Assembly (NCBI GenBank): GCA_963722815.1
Contig: CAVROM010000009.1
Coordinates: 372,001-436,000, forward strand
Direction of reading: 5' to 3'
Length of the DNA stretch: 64,000 bases
Source of the DNA: DASQFQ01 sp963722815
Lineage (GTDB): Bacteria; Actinomycetota; Thermoleophilia; Solirubrobacterales; Solirubrobacteraceae
Shown piece after piece: positions 63,595-64,000 of the stretch (position 1 is its first letter; the number at the start of each line of letters is the position of its first letter). Under the pieces are notes generated by a model. The model had not been told where the DNA came from. It worked only from the letters and a program-made list of their open reading frames with translations, and did not search any database. The translations under genes were made by a program, and so were the position numbers.

Positions 63595-64000
63595 AGCAGC
63601 AGCTTCCCGGGGTTCATGATCCCGGCGGGGTCGCAGCGGTCCTTGAGCGCGCGCAGCACGTCGAGGCCCAGCGCGCCGGTCTCGGCGCCCAGCCACGGCG
63701 CGTGATCCGCCCCCACCGCGTGGTGGTGGGTGATCGTGCCGCCGGTCCCGACGATCGCGTCCGTGGCCGCGACCTTCGCGCGCCGCCACTGGCCGGCGGC
63801 GTCGTCCCGGTCCTGCGCCGCGAACGCGGTGAAGTAGAGCGAGGCGCCGGTCGGATAGACGTGCGAGAGGTGGCAGAGCACGAGCGGCGCGGGGAGCGAA
63901 GCCTCGAGCGCGCGCGTGACCGCCGACCGCAGCGCGCCCAGGTTCGACCACGTCGTCGCGGTCTCCAGCGTCTCCACCATCACGCCGCGGTCGAGCAGGT
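63591..64000 (-). CDS. FAD-linked oxidase (alkylglycerone-phosphate synthase-like), 5' end beyond window
   Basis: C-terminal about 136 residues of a vanillyl-alcohol-oxidase-family enzyme, running off the right edge (the frame upstream of ATG 63983 still reads LLDRGV, so that Met is internal). Family features: LETATTWSN, LCHLSHVYPTGASLYFTAF, GGTITHHHAVGADHAPWLGAETG (His residues of the active-site loop), and DPAGIMNPGKLLL at the end. The pattern fits alkyldihydroxyacetonephosphate synthases and D-lactate/glycolate-type FAD oxidases; ether-lipid synthesis is a possibility. Confidence 0.8.
   Translation of the reverse strand, partial: LLDRGVMVETLETATTWSNLGALRSAVTRALEASLPAPLVLCHLSHVYPTGASLYFTAFAAQDRDDAAGQWRRAKVAATDAIVGTGGTITHHHAVGADHAPWLGAETGALGLDVLRALKDRCDPAGIMNPGKLLL

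Noticed and set aside
1..64000. tRNA and rRNA genes
   Set aside because: I looked for T-loop GGTTCGAATCC-like and rRNA core stretches on both strands and saw none.
1..64000. CRISPR arrays, IS elements and prophage
   Set aside because: No regularly spaced direct repeats, transposase or phage structural motifs. The homing-endonuclease gene is the only mobile-type gene seen.

Overview
The window is very G+C-rich, densely coding and full of GTG starts. Many genes overlap by four bases (GTGA or ATGA), and several start codons lie 6-7 bases after a TANNNT -10 hexamer. This style, with genes such as WS/DGAT acyltransferase, MoaD-MoaE fusion, DUF3052, DUF3105, SRAP, DtxR/MntR and HTH/anti-sigma-like proteins, points to a high-GC actinobacterium. 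A Thermoleophilia (Solirubrobacterales-like) chromosome is my best inference. I found no tRNA, rRNA, CRISPR array, insertion sequence or prophage.

Layout. 1-7.3 kb: an enolase-superfamily fragment, a membrane-glycan set (DUF2298 protein, Agl23-type GT-C protein, LPG-synthase-like flippase) and a cytochrome P450. 7.3-14.4 kb: a molybdenum hydroxylase (CO-dehydrogenase-family) operon in the order small, large and FAD subunits, MoxR ATPase, VWA protein, MocA, CoxG; the large subunit and coxG each carry a frameshift. 14.4-19.4 kb: a formate/nitrite-type channel and the molybdopterin genes moeA, moaA, moaC and a moaD-moaE fusion, which would supply the cofactor. 19.4-30.3 kb: a broken beta-propeller lipoprotein gene, a flavin monooxygenase, a DipZ-like CcdA-thioredoxin protein, an RTX/DUF11 surface protein, an operon of methanethiol oxidase/selenium-binding protein plus membrane protein plus zinc alcohol dehydrogenase, and thioesterase and DsbA-like genes. 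30.2-33.2 kb: a three-gene operon that fits D-hydroxyproline catabolism. 33.2-37.5 kb: SDR, J-domain, MFS, arginase-family and GH5 genes.

37.8-39.1 kb: a LAGLIDADG homing-endonuclease gene with HNH-associated repeats, broken by frameshifts. 39.2-43.8 kb: housekeeping and repair genes (YjbR, NudC, hydrolase, Tag, SRAP). 43.8-49.5 kb: a Zn/Mn uptake locus: a Fur-family regulator divergent from a solute-binding protein/permease/ATPase/permease ABC system, then a DtxR/MntR regulator and an Nramp transporter, with candidate operators in both regulatory gaps. 49.5-58.5 kb: a Tat-exported PGRP amidase, a DHFR-like gene, DUF3052, M20 peptidase, EAL-DICT protein, a hydrolase, CnoX-like thioredoxin, dinB and an RlpA-like gene behind a perfect actinobacterial LexA-box match. 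58.5-64 kb: an ECF sigma factor, WS/DGAT, DUF3105, a PaaI thioesterase, an HTH/anti-sigma-like membrane protein, a possible contractile-injection cargo protein and the 3' end of an FAD-linked oxidase gene.

Three themes cut across regions. First, many otherwise intact genes are broken by one-base shifts, often in short homopolymers, which suggests residual sequencing indels in at least some cases. Second, leaderless promoters look pervasive. Third, a small palindromic repeat occurs at least three times, with a compensatory base-pair change between two copies.
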